This document shows positions 44,609 to 55,616 of a DNA stretch of 64,000 bases, in pieces (position 1 is the stretch's first letter; every line of letters starts with the position of its first letter). Under the pieces are notes generated by a model that saw only the letters and a program-made list of their open reading frames with translations, searched no databases and had not been told where the DNA came from. A program made the position numbers and the translations under genes. This stretch comes from Sorghum bicolor (Eukaryota > Streptophyta > Magnoliopsida > Poales > Poaceae). The stretch spans positions 5,510,501 to 5,574,500 of the forward strand of contig NC_012870.2 of the NCBI RefSeq assembly GCF_000003195.3. Direction: 5' to 3'.

Positions 44609-47600
44609 TCAAGATAAACTTTTGTGTGCAGCAGTTCCATGGCGCCTTTCCTTCTTGAAACGAGATTGATCCGGATCGAATCCACCTTCCTCTGCTCCAT
44701 AGACAGCCCATGAGGGCGTCATGGCCATGTAATCTCGGCTCTTGAAAGGCTTTCCAGATGTCACCTGTATTGGCAAATGAATATCTAAGTCAGAGAGGGA
44801 ATTACCTGCTTCGCTGTGCCACAGTCTAGTTCAGGAAGCTTACCAGTTCATGGAAACGATCATAATCTATCCAGGTATGCCATTTGCCGTTGATCTTGAA
44901 CTTATCTACCTTTGCAAGTAGGACACAGCATGAATGAGCATGCTCACACGCTACTTCGTATACACCACCGCTTTTTGATGCCAAAACCTCGGAGAATTCC
45001 TTTACATCAGAGTGCCAAGGTACATTTTCCATTGTCAACTTTGAAGTCGCTGACCTGTATGCATCATCATAACATGTAACATGAGCAAACCAGCAAACAA
45101 AAAGGCCAAGCCATAATCTGCATGCAAGAAAATAAAATGGCACTTACGAGCCACAGTATGTTACACCCTTGATTTCAATGAAATCAGGCTGGCCGAGATC
45201 TAGCAGTTTCGCATATGCATCTATCTCTTCTGCATTCCAGCCTTTAACCAGTGTAAGTCGGTAAACTGTTCTTTGATCTTTTTCATGCAATGACTTGAGT
45301 GAATCCTAGTGACACACCAAAGCAGACGATGAACAGAAATACAGTTAGTATTGGTATATCTCACAGTGACAGTCAACATTTGAAATCTTCTAGATCTATA
45401 CCAGGAAACGCTCCCAGAAGTCTGAAAATAGTGGCCTATCAACAGCCTTCAAGCTCTCCTTTGTAGCTGCATCCACACTGACATACAGCTGCAAACATAT
45501 TGATATTGTCAGTATTCTTTAGAAGTTGCATCTTGAAACACAAAGATCTACAATTTAGTGCAGCCATTCAGTCGATTGAGCATATGACCTGAGTGATTGG
45601 TTTCAATGCCTTAATCTTTTCAGGAAATTGAGCATTTGTAACCAGAAACGTAGATATGTGTCTTCGGTGTAGCTCATCCACAAGAGCATTTATCTCAGGG
45701 TACATTATTGGTTCACCAACCAGAGATAACGCACAATGTCTAGGTGACAGACCCTCTTCAAGTTTTTCTGGCTTTACTCCTGAAAATGCACGAAGCAGCA
45801 TTCTTAGCTAATAAACACTATAGTCAGTGGCGAAGCTAGAGCAAATTAGAGAGGGGGGGGAGAGCTTGTGGGTGCATAGACATCTTTCATGGGGGGTGGT
45901 GCATATATGGTGAAATTTTAGGGCCCGTTGGAACACAGGGTAGGGAGAACATAGGAACAGGAATTGAGTTGGCATGTTCATCTAACCCTATAGGAATAAA
46001 AACCACATGAAACAAGATGAGATGGCCTTTGGTAGCACTACAGGAAAAATAGAGGATTGATGCTCAGCTTTTGAATTTGAACAGCTTGCTTGCATGATGG
46101 CCACCTTCCCGCCAAACACACAAGTGACTGGACAGACAATGACATACATGTGAGGAGACAACTTTCCCGCCAGGAATTTCTCCAAGAGGTCAGACCTCTT
46201 GTTTACATTCCTGTGAAATCAAGCCAAAGGAATACAATCCTATAGAATGTTTCATATTCTTTCCTATGAACCAAAGGGCTGTTCAGGAAAAAATCCTTAG
46301 GAATGTGAATCCTCCAAAAATCCTTTGCCAATCCTCTATTCCAAAGGGGGCCTAGACATAATCACTGTTTTTAGAATTTGGGTGCATTTGCACCCCCTAA
46401 GGTACATGTAGGCGATCATTCTGGAACTGAACAGTATCCATGTCAAAAACAGCAATGCCTAGGTTGGTTGATGTAAAACATAAGTGTTGCGAAGCTAAAA
46501 TAATAATAACAATAATAAAAGGCTGCGCGTTATGATTCTTATAATCTCCTGTAAGCTGCATCCTGTTAATGCAAGGAAAAATTACATGTACTTGGAATGA
46601 TCATGGTCCAACCTGCCCTAGACTTATTATTTGGGCAGAGCAGTATGATACACAGTGTATTGCAAGGGATCACTCATGACTCATGTATTAACACATACTC
46701 CCTCCATATCAGTTTTAGATGACGTTTAGGACATGAGTGTGATTACAAAGGTGTCATTAAGTAGGGGTTAGCTTTCCTGTTTTGCCCTTATTAAATACAG
46801 CTGAGGGTGCATCCTATGCAACAAACTAACGTAGCTCATTTGGCTAAGGCTCTATGTCCTGAGGGGTGAGGTCAAGGGTTCGATCCTTAGCAGCCGCGTT
46901 GTTTTTTGGATTGCATGGCGATTTTGCATGCTACTGTCCGGATGAGTCCGACGTGCGTGCGCGATTGGCTAGTTTGCGCTGTTTTGGCGCTCATGCATTC
47001 CATCTTTTTCGGTCTGGACGCCAGGCGAGCCGCGGGCGGCGAGCGAGCGGCGTCCATCCTGCGAGCGAGCGCGTGCGAGAACCGCGAGCGAGCGTAAGTC
47101 GTAACGCCTGGCGATGCGAACGGGCGGCTTCGAAGCGTTGGTGTTTAATGGCTGGCGATGCGAACGGACGGCTTCGAAGCGAACCAGCAGCAGCGCAAGG
47201 GTACTCGGGTCAAAAACCACTCTCGGGAACTAGGACGTCGAGTATTTCCGCAACTGCGCTTTGCTCCAGAACGTCCAGTAAAACAGATACGGAGGGAGTA
47301 TAGGAGAATGTATGCACCTGGTACGCCTTTCATTTGCTTAACCATCTTAGTATGCTGGTCAATTGCAGCATTCACAATGTCGAGAGGGTCATCCATCTTC
47401 CATTTCCAACTCTTTCCAACAGGATTTGTGTGATGTCTCCAACAAAATACACATTTATTTGCACAAGCCAAACTTGGAGTTGCTTCCATGCATCTGACAA
47501 ATGATCATATAATAAAGTTATAAACAGAAAGCAACAGCCAAAGCTGCCAACCACGCAGCATCATATGTTTTCACAAAATACAATTCCTACGCAACAAATA

Positions 47601-49401
47601 TTTACGAACTGAGATCAATAACAGGAGTAATTGCAAAGTCGAGCCATCCAATTTACTAGCACTGCAAATACACTGTTGCATAATCAAAACTGCAAAAGGT
47701 TTCACCTGTGACTTTCTATGCCATAAAAATGCAAATACACTGTTGTATAATCAAAACTGCAAAAGGTTTCACCTGTGACTTTCTATGCCATAAAATGAGT
47801 GTTTATAACACCCTCCACGGCCTCGCAGCTGCGATTTAGTCCATCTACAAATCTTCACTCCACTATGAGAACCGATAATTTTGTAACCCTACCACACACA
47901 GAGAGAGGATAGATTAGCACAATATACAGAATATAATAAAAGTGAAGCACAGGCAAATAAGTAATAAAACAAGAAGTACAGTAGAAGCATACATCAACTG
48001 AAGGTAATAATTAAAATACTAAACATTTATCAAAGTATGCCTCCCACATCATGTAAGGAAAACACAATTGCACAACAAAAAAAAAAACACATTGTTCACC
48101 AACAAAAACCTGCATCACTATGAAATATCCTAAGGTTTAATAAGAAGCATCGAAATAATGTCAATTACCTGTTTTTTCCAATATCATTATACTAAGGACA
48201 ACTAACTACTTTACAGAAACATTTCTCTCCATTAGTGCTAGTAATATAGTTCGATGGAACTCCTAAAGGGAACTACTTCTGCAGTTATGGTTGTTATTAA
48301 CAATTTTCATCAATCCTTAAACTTGCTAAAACCAAATTGCTCCAATCCCTAAATTTTATGTGATCTGTCCCAGGAACATAACTGCATATAGATCACAAAT
48401 GAAAAAATTGTACAATATGTCAGGAGCCTTCCAATATATGCTGCAGATTTCAACTTTCAAGTACACTTACAGCTCCTGCAGTCCAAATTCAAATATGCAA
48501 TACAGACCACACATGATAAAATGTAAGAAATGCTCACTTGCTTCTCCAAGCTCGTCCTAATGATTGGTGTGACCATGTCCTTTACACCGTTCTGCACTCC
48601 ATTAGCCACAACACCCTCCAAATTCCCATTCTTCCTCCTTGCCGGTGCTTTCCCAGCAATATCTTCCATGTCAACCTCCCCATCCACCATCTCCTCCTCA
48701 TCGTCATCATCCCAATCCTCCCCTTCCAACTCCAACTCATCAAGCCCATTGCTTTTTTCATTAGCCCCATAACCAACCTCCTCGCCCTTCACCACTCTCA
48801 GCACCCTCCTACTCCACTCCTCGAACACCGCTTCGAGATCCCCGCCATCCATGTCGCCCTCCCCGAAAGGAACCACTTCAACGGCGCCGAGCGCGCGCAA
48901 CCACCGCGAGAAGCTCTTCGCGGCAGCGTTGAAGGTCTCCCCATAGGCCCGGGACCCAACCCCGAAGACTGCGAAGCGGAGGCCGGAGAGGAGGAGTGCT
49001 CCCGCGCGGAAGTCAGCGGCGGACTCCTCAAGCCAGCGCGAAAGGAAGGCCGCAGAAGGGGGCGGCGCGCCGCCGTCGTGGGTGGGGATGACGAGCAGGA
49101 GGAGCGGGACGGAGGGAAGGTCGTCGGGGTCGAAGGTGGCAGCGTCGGAGGCGCGGACGGGGAAGCCGGCATCGGCGGTCAGTCGGGCGGAGAGATGCTC
49201 AGCGAGGGTTTTGGAGGTGCCGGTGGCAGAGGCGTAGAGAAGAGTAGGAGTGGCAGTGCGGGCGAGGGCTGGAGCTGGGGAGGGTTTGCGGCGGAGGCGG
49301 AGGGATTTGTAGAGGAAGAAGAGGGAGGAAGAGGAGAGGAGCACGAGGAGGGCGAGGTGGGAGGTGGTGGAGGCGGTGGTCGCCGCCGGGAAGGGAGGCA
49401 T
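44609..49401 (-). CDS. TYW1: tRNA 4-demethylwyosine synthase TYW1, 652 aa
   Basis: Eight exons join in phase: 49401-48538, 47888-47773, 47493-47318, 45779-45589, 45488-45402, 45305-45148, 45054-44844 and 44764-44609. TYW1 condenses N1-methylguanosine-37 of tRNA-Phe with pyruvate to make 4-demethylwyosine, the second step in wybutosine synthesis. Domains in order: an N-terminal hydrophobic anchor (LALLVLLSSSSLFFLYKSL), a flavodoxin-type FMN domain (phosphate loop YASATGTSKT near residue 55), an acidic linker, the radical-SAM core with CANKCVFC (the C-x3-C-x2-C cluster ligands), a GEPIMYPEI segment, and the C-terminal wyosine domain (SRDYMAMTPSWAVYGAEEGG). The N-terminal FMN domain and ER-like anchor are typical of eukaryotic TYW1. 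The long intron 3 contains two transposon-like elements, and a duplicated donor lies after exon 2. Confidence 0.95.
45919..46351. mobile_element. Probable MITE in TYW1 intron 3
   Basis: The left end GGGCCCGTTGGAACACAGG faces the right end CTATTCCAAAGGGGGCC, partial inverted repeats around AT-rich DNA. Just outside lie GTCAGTGGCGAAGCTAGAGC at 45830 and GGGTGCATTTGCACCCCC at 46380, which may belong to an older host element. Ends are approximate. Confidence 0.45.
46698..47298. mobile_element. Stowaway-ended element with tRNA-like internal region, in TYW1 intron 3
   Basis: The ends CTCCCTCCATATCAGTTTTA and TAAAACAGATACGGAGGGAG are inverted copies flanked by TA. At 601 bases it is larger than the other Stowaway copies here. 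Its interior is not a simple hairpin: it holds a tRNA-like segment at 46829-46898 and then GC-rich DNA with repeated GCGAGCGAGC and a duplicated GGCGATGCGAACGG(G/A)CGGCTTCGAAGCG string. It ends only 20 bases from the exon-3 splice donor. Confidence 0.8.
46829..46898 (+). other. tRNA-like segment with A-box and B-box
   Basis: TAGCTCATTTGGC (46832-46844) resembles a pol III A box/D arm. GGGTTCGATCC (46877-46887) resembles a B box/T arm, at tRNA-like spacing. A weak anticodon arm may form from CTCTATGTCCTGAG. The cloverleaf is imperfect (the T stem is poorly paired) and no intact tRNA is present. It is likely SINE-derived or a decayed tRNA. Confidence 0.45.
47663..47796. repeat. 67-base tandem duplication spanning a TYW1 splice donor
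   Basis: Two nearly identical copies, 47663-47729 and 47730-47796, each contain the exon-2 end CATAGAAAGTCACAG and donor GTGAAACC on the minus strand. The frame requires the exon-proximal donor (exon end 47773). The second donor would end the exon at 47706 and add 67 bases. Confidence 0.9.
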
Positions 49402-50718
49402 CGCGGCGGTGGTGCGTGCTTGGTCCGACCGGCTCGGGCCTTTGGGTTTTGGGGGTTTTGGAACTTGGAAGCTTAGCTTTGGGCCTTGGTGGGCTGGGCC
49501 GCTTCCATGCTCGTCTTCAAAGAAACACTGAAATATCCTCAAAAATGCCTATTGCCTAGGCGTCCAAAAAAATTTCTCAAAAACGCCAAACTGAAGCTTG
49601 GGGTGTTTGATTGTGTGCGCAACTATTGTTCAAAAATTTATTGAGTTACAGTAATAATCCTGTCATCCGTCAATCCCAGCTAATAATCATTAGGACCTAT
49701 GTTCCCCATAAGTCGCCCTGATTCCTGTAGAATCAGGATTTACTCTGACCACTGAATATCACCAATTCATCATGCATCTAAGGGCCTGTTTAGATTGGGA
49801 ACGAAAATTTTTGGGGTGTCACATCGGATGTATCGGAAGGATGTCGGGAGGGATTTTTAGAAACTAATAAAAAAACAAATTACATAGCTCGTCAGGAAAC
49901 TGCAAGACAAATTTATTAAGCATAATTAATCTGTTATTAGCATATGTGGGTTACTGTAGCACTTAAGGCTAATCATGGAGTAACTAGGCTTAAAAGATTC
50001 GTCTCGCGATTCTTAACTAAACTGTGTAATTAGTTTATTTTTTTATCTACATTTAATGTTCTATACATGTGTCCAAAGATTCGATGGGGTGGATGAAAAA
50101 ATTTTGGGTGGGGAACTAAACAGGGCCTAAATGGTCATGCCACGCGCATTTCTGAAGGTTCATGCGGTACAATACTTGGTTCTTCTGGTATAAATTTAAG
50201 ATCAGAAGAAGTGTAGAACGGCTAAGATCAGAAGTGTAGAACGGCTCAAATGAGAGCAAAATACACATTGGAAACTCTTTTGCTGTTTGCTCACAATTTA
50301 CAATGAGAAAGTTCATGTGTTGAATCTTTACAGATTGTTGCAACTTACAACACCACCAAGAAGTTAATTCAGTGGCAATCTTTACATATATTGTTACATT
50401 TGCAAACAACAAGAAGCAATCTTGTATCTCATACAACCCTGTTTGTGGAATCGAAGAGTCTTTTTCTCTGAAACTAGAGCTGGTCGTCTTTGATGCTGCT
50501 TCAAAAGAATTGATCAATGTAACGCCAACCACAACCAACCATCGAACTGGGCTTAAACTACCCGACAGAGATGTGGTGAGCAGTGATGAGTAACGAATGA
50601 ACAAATATTGTACATCTACCACAGATTCACAAAATGTTGGTATCACACAACCTGGGGAAATCAACAGCAGTATAGTGCAAAAATTGGTATGCTGGAGCCT
50701 TGTGATTCTCAGGTCAGC
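49402..50718. other. Intergenic region upstream of TYW1 with one MITE
   Basis: TYW1 promoter (49402 to about 49640), a MITE at 49782-50127, and DNA downstream of PMT28 that probably includes its 3' UTR. No further gene supported. Confidence 0.5.
49782..50127. mobile_element. Tourist/Harbinger-like MITE, family copy 6 (longer variant)
   Basis: The ends GGGCCTGTTTAGA and CTAAACAGGGCC are flanked by TAA (49779-49781 and 50128-50130). It shares the AAAAGATTCGTCTCGCGATT core but is about 100 bases longer than its relatives, so it represents a subfamily. Confidence 0.88.
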
Positions 50719-53700
50719 TTATGGACGCCATGTTGTTTTCTTTACAGACATGATACCTTCCTTGTCCTTTCTGAAGGTCATGACAATTTCCCAATGCAGT
50801 GATTTCAAGATTGTCTCCAATGGGTCAAGGATCCCGAGTTTATCACGGATGATAGCCCAACCTCCAGGCCTCAAAATCCGGTCCATCTCAACAACAATTG
50901 AGACAGGTTGCTTACATCTACAACACAAGAAATGACATATCAAGAGTTGCACTTGATTATAGTTCAATGGCCTTGTTTTTCTTCTGGTAACAGAAATAAA
51001 CCTCAATCCCCATATGTGACTTAGCTGGGTACTAAACAATTTATTGTAAAGTAGATGTTGTGATCCAAGAAAAACATGTGATTCAGAAAAAATCATAATA
51101 CCAGAACAAGACAATGAATTTCCTATTTGAGTGTGAAACCACACCAAAATATATGAAATCAGAGCAAGGCTAGTCTTTTCAATGCCATACCTGATCTTCA
51201 GGCGTGAGAATAAATGGTCAGCATGTAAAAGATCATAGGACCTTGGATATGTACTAAATGGTTCACACCAATCATGATACACACCGATCAGGCCACGTTC
51301 ATAGATTATGGGTAGGGTGTCTGCAGCATGCACAGGAACAACATTCATGACCCAAACCTTTTTAGATGCCAGTGCAGCTGCAAATCTGCAAGAAAAACAA
51401 TCATCAGCTGTTTCAATGCACAATTACACTTATTTTAACATTTCAAAAAAAATGTATTATGAAGTACAAATGTACAATGCAGGTTTTTAGAGAAATCCTA
51501 TTTAGTATTCAGAATTAGAAAAAGGAGATTTATAATACCCTCCAAATACAGCCCTCATATCCATTACGTTACGGATATTTGACCAGTCAATGCCCAATCC
51601 ATCCAGATAAGATTTCTCAACAACAGCCTTCCAATGGTTATGATCAGAAGCCACCCTTGTTTGTGTATCCCCGAGCCACTCAGGGAAACTCTCGAGCCTC
51701 TTGGGCCACTCCTCGGGCCAGTCACTGCCTCTTTCTTCGATACCAACAGGTGCTTTGTGCAGGCAATGTTTGATATGGGTATACCTAAAAAGGCAAGGTC
51801 AACTTATTGGTGTATGAACCAAAAGTGAATTATCTGGGAAAACATTGGAGTAATCCTAGAACCAGCATAGTGATGTAGTCCAAGTACACATGATCCAACT
51901 CACCATGCACTAGCTTTGTTCTGCTCTTCCTTGCAAAATGGAGGATCTTTTTTTGCTCTCAGATCATATACCTCGTTTGAGGCTGGTCGCTGAAATATCT
52001 TCACTCCAGCCTCACTGACATCATCACTATTGTAAGCTATTGCATTCCAACAAAGCGCAGTCATTGAAGCTGATATTCCTGAAAAGGAAAAAACAGAAAA
52101 CGGGGAACGTGAATAGGCATAAAGAAACATGAACCAGTTTATAAGGGTTTTTTCGATGCAGTTTATAATTTAGAACAGCACAAGAACTAACACTTACTAT
52201 AATTTACAATGGCGTAAATACTTATGTTATTCTATCATACCTTCTTCACTCTCCAGGTCAGCACTTTTGCTTGATATGATGAAGTATCCTCCTGGACGAA
52301 GAATTCTATTTATCTCTAGGAGAAGTTTTCCACCTAAACCATAGAACACACAATGTCGTTCAACTTGCAAGTAGATACTCGAATTTTGATCTAAAGAAAG
52401 GAATGAAGCAACACATATGTACCATTAGAATGCCATGGTATATTGCAATCACCACAGTGAATAGCATCAAATGCACCACTAGGGAAGGGTAATCTTCGCG
52501 ATCCCAGACTGCCAACTGTTGCAGGGATACCACGTTCAAGGGCAACTTGCGCAAGGTCTGTTTGGTCATTCATAAGGCCTAAAGATAGCGTTATCACATC
52601 TTTCTTGAGTAGAGCGATACCAAAGCCAGCGCTTTTGCATCCGACATCCAATATTATGCGTATATTTTTACCCCAGTCAATGTCAGGAGCCATCTGAATG
52701 ACAAACAAAGTAATGTGCAGATTGTGTAATGCTAGTATAATATGTCTGAATGGTTACTGAAACTAAACACATGTGTAGCTCAAAGTACAAATAAGATTCG
52801 ATCCAAAAGTTCATTGTGCCTTTGCTGTTTTATATAGGAGAACTAAACCTTGGGGTTCATAACAATTTTCACTAGCGCACTGAGTGCAGTATGACTTATA
52901 GCAATCACCATCCAGGAATCAGCACGTATCAATGGAGAGAAATTATGAGAGAATTGAGCATGATTTTCTGAGGTAGACACTCCAAATGATGAAGGCAATC
53001 AAAACATGTCACAACTAGCCATCAGTCACATACCACATGGCAAGTGGCATGGGCAATCCAGAGAGCATTAACCATGCTCAGTTGTGCAACTATTTTCATG
53101 TTTGTCATTTCTAATCTCGTACCTTCACTAAAGATAAGTCCAACTTAATTACACAATCCAGCAGACAATGTGCAGAAACAATTTCAATGCTCTTTGACTC
53201 TTTCTGAATACAAGTAGCTCATGTCTGATCCAAATGTGAATATTTGACAATTACCTCATCAATTGATTCAACATAATGTCTTGCGCTACCTTTGAACTCC
53301 CATTCGTCTGGCGGGAACATCAAGTACTCGCCGCTGTGGTTCAGCCAGTTGTGTCCCTTAACATAATTTGACAACCTAGGATGCCCAACATTCCCATACC
53401 AAACCTGCAAGGATCGCAATTCGCCACAAGAACAATCAGCAATAATCAAATCAAATTTATTCATGTCCGATTATGATCAACTCATTTTCTTAAAAACATG
53501 AATTACCGTAAACTCCTGACCTTGTCCTTCCTCTCGGGCCATGCAGCAGGCTGTTTATACTCCTTGGGCAGTGACACCAAACACGTAACAGGAGACCTTG
53601 GGCAGCTGCGCTCATGGTGCCTCTGGCTCCCATCCCCATCGAAATCCACACAAGGAATATAGTGGTAGCTGCTCTTGGCGCCACAAAGCTTCCAGTGGTA

Positions 53701-54396
53701 ATGCGCACCCGGGCTGAACAAAGGCGGGAGCTTCCTCTTCTTACTTGGAGCCTTCCTCTTTGCCGCCTCGGGATCATCCTCCTCGCCGTCATCCTCACTA
53801 GGCTCGTCTTCCAATTCCAGCTGCGGCGGTTTCTCCTCATCCTCCTCTGCAGGGGCCTTCCCCGAATTGTCCCCGCCCTGCTCGGGCATGGGCAGCTCCG
53901 CTTCCTGTTCCGGCTCCATCTCCATGTCTGGCTCCTGTTCCTGCTCCTGCTCCTGCTCCGGTTCCTTCTCCTTCGGCCCCGGGTCGGTTACCGGAGCCGG
54001 CTCGGAGTGATCGGCCTTCACAGCGGCGGCATCCAGCGAGGCGGTGGCATTGGAGCGGTGGGGATGGGAATGGGATCCAGACGGAGCAGGGTGGCGCTTC
54101 TTGTGGCTGTGCGGGACGGGGCGGGGCTTCCGGTGAGCGTGCCCGCCGCCGCCGCCGGCGGTGCGATTGTGGAAGGCAGTTGGCGGTGCGGCAACTTCGG
54201 CTGCGAAGGAGGATCGCTCGGTAGAGATCTGCTGGGAGGAGGAAGTCGGGGAGAGTGAGGTCCAGATGATGGCGAAGGAGAGGCCAAGCGCGATGGCGAT
54301 GCCGACCTTGGCGCCGAAGCCCAGCGCCGGGCGGCGGCGCCAGCAGCCCAGAAGCCCGGAAGAGGGGCGGCCGGGCGGACCGCGGGCCACCGTCAT
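50719..54396 (-). CDS. PMT28: PMT28-type putative methyltransferase, 734 aa
   Basis: Eight exons join in phase: 54396-53521, 53404-53255, 52693-52423, 52333-52241, 52078-51904, 51784-51539, 51385-51191 and 50917-50719. It is a type II membrane protein: a short basic N-terminus, one transmembrane segment at about residues 27-46 ([17 protein letters not shown]), then a Golgi-lumen stem rich in His, Glu and Gln (an EQ repeat at about 147-156). The C-terminal half is the DUF248/Methyltransf_29 domain. Members such as QUA2/QUA3 act in homogalacturonan methylation; activity of this clade is unproven. The blocks [29 protein letters not shown] and [17 protein letters not shown] resemble Arabidopsis PMT28 more than PMT24-27. 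The first SAM motif is atypical ([10 protein letters not shown] rather than the more common DVGCGVASFG). Start at the ATG beginning [11 protein letters not shown]. Confidence 0.92.
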
Positions 54397-54602
54397 GCGG
54401 CGGCGGGCAGTGGACCGGTGGGTTGGTGGGGCGAGGCTGTCGGTGCTAGTGGTTGGCGTGGACTCTGGAGGCGGAGCCGTGGAGGCTGGGAGAAGAGAAG
54501 CAGCAGAGCGTGGCAGCGGCAGTTGGTTGGGAGTGAGACTGCACAGCAGAACGAGCCATGTTTTTTTAGCAAGCCGATTAATGTTCGCTATCAAACCTAA
54601 GA

Positions 54603-54840
54603 GCGTCTTCAACACAATATCTATAACCTTTAACAGATTACTTATATAAAAGACCTATTTTAAATATTAAAAGAGACATAACACAAATATAAGTATTCTC
54701 TCTCATCGAAACCCATTTATATGAAGGCCTCTCTTTTGCGTCTTGCTGTTGAAGGAAACTAAAAATAGATATAGAACCTTCTATAGCAGTACCTAAATTT
54801 GAAATAGGTTTTATATTTTGGGTATAGGTTGTTGAAGACA
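54603..54840. mobile_element. MITE-like inverted repeat upstream of PMT28
   Basis: GCGTCTTCAACACAATATC near 54604 faces GGGTATAGGTTGTTGAAGAC near 54820-54838, enclosing AT-rich DNA. The target duplication is not clear, so ends are approximate. Confidence 0.5.
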
Positions 54841-55616
54841 GTCAGTTCAGTGTTGAGTTTCATTTGAGCTGTTTCTAAAACTGTTTTGCTATAGAATAGA
54901 ACAAAATTTCAATAAAACACTCATTTAATATAAAGTTTCACTCCATAATTTTATAGATATTTAAAGTCATGCCAAGAAAATTTAAAACCCATAAAACTTA
55001 TGTCATAAAAAATACATATGTGTGGTATATGATTAAATACAAATAAAACTCTCACTAGACTGGTTTTATATTTTTTTTCACAAGCCTTTCAAACATTGGA
55101 TTTTTTTCATTTTCTATGTTTGTAAAATAAAATGATTTATATAAAATTTTTGTACAGTTTTATAAAATTTCTAGAATCTAAAGAAATATTAAATACTAAC
55201 TCCATTCTAGATTATAAATTATTTTGACTTTTTAGGTATATGTCTAGATATATATCAAAAGTTGTAGATTAAAAAATAAATTATAATTTGGAATGGAGAG
55301 GTAAAACACAGTAAATATGGGCAGAGTAATTTGTTTTTTGAAACTTGGCAAAGTAAAATTTATCTGTAAGCTTTTATGAACATGACACTGGATCTATACC
55401 GAGATTCATTGGGGGAAGGGGCAATAATTTTATGTCAGTTCTGGTGTGGACAAAACATTTTAGAAAATTTGTGACAAATCTTAATGTACATTTAATTTAA
55501 TGACAACATAATACATGACATCACATGTGAAGCCAAGTTTAATAGTTAGGGGTGTTTCATTCGCCTTTTATCCTAAAAATATTGGATTGTGGTCTATCGT
55601 TTTGCATAATGGAAGT
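54841..55616. other. AT-rich spacer with one Stowaway MITE
   Basis: Apart from the MITE at 55196-55301 I see no gene, RNA or repeat here. Confidence 0.4.
55196..55301. mobile_element. Stowaway-type MITE
   Basis: The ends CTAACTCCATTCTAGATTAT and ATAATTTGGAATGGAGAG are inverted copies flanked by TA. The 106-base element is a hairpin with TTATTTTGACTTTTTAG-like arms. Confidence 0.8.

Noticed and set aside
46829..46898. Functional tRNA gene
   Set aside because: The T stem pairs poorly, the B box is one base short of consensus, and there is no clean acceptor stem.
48538..49476. A 312-codon plus-strand frame over TYW1 exon 1
   Set aside because: Low-complexity Gly/Glu-rich antisense of the flavodoxin domain exon.
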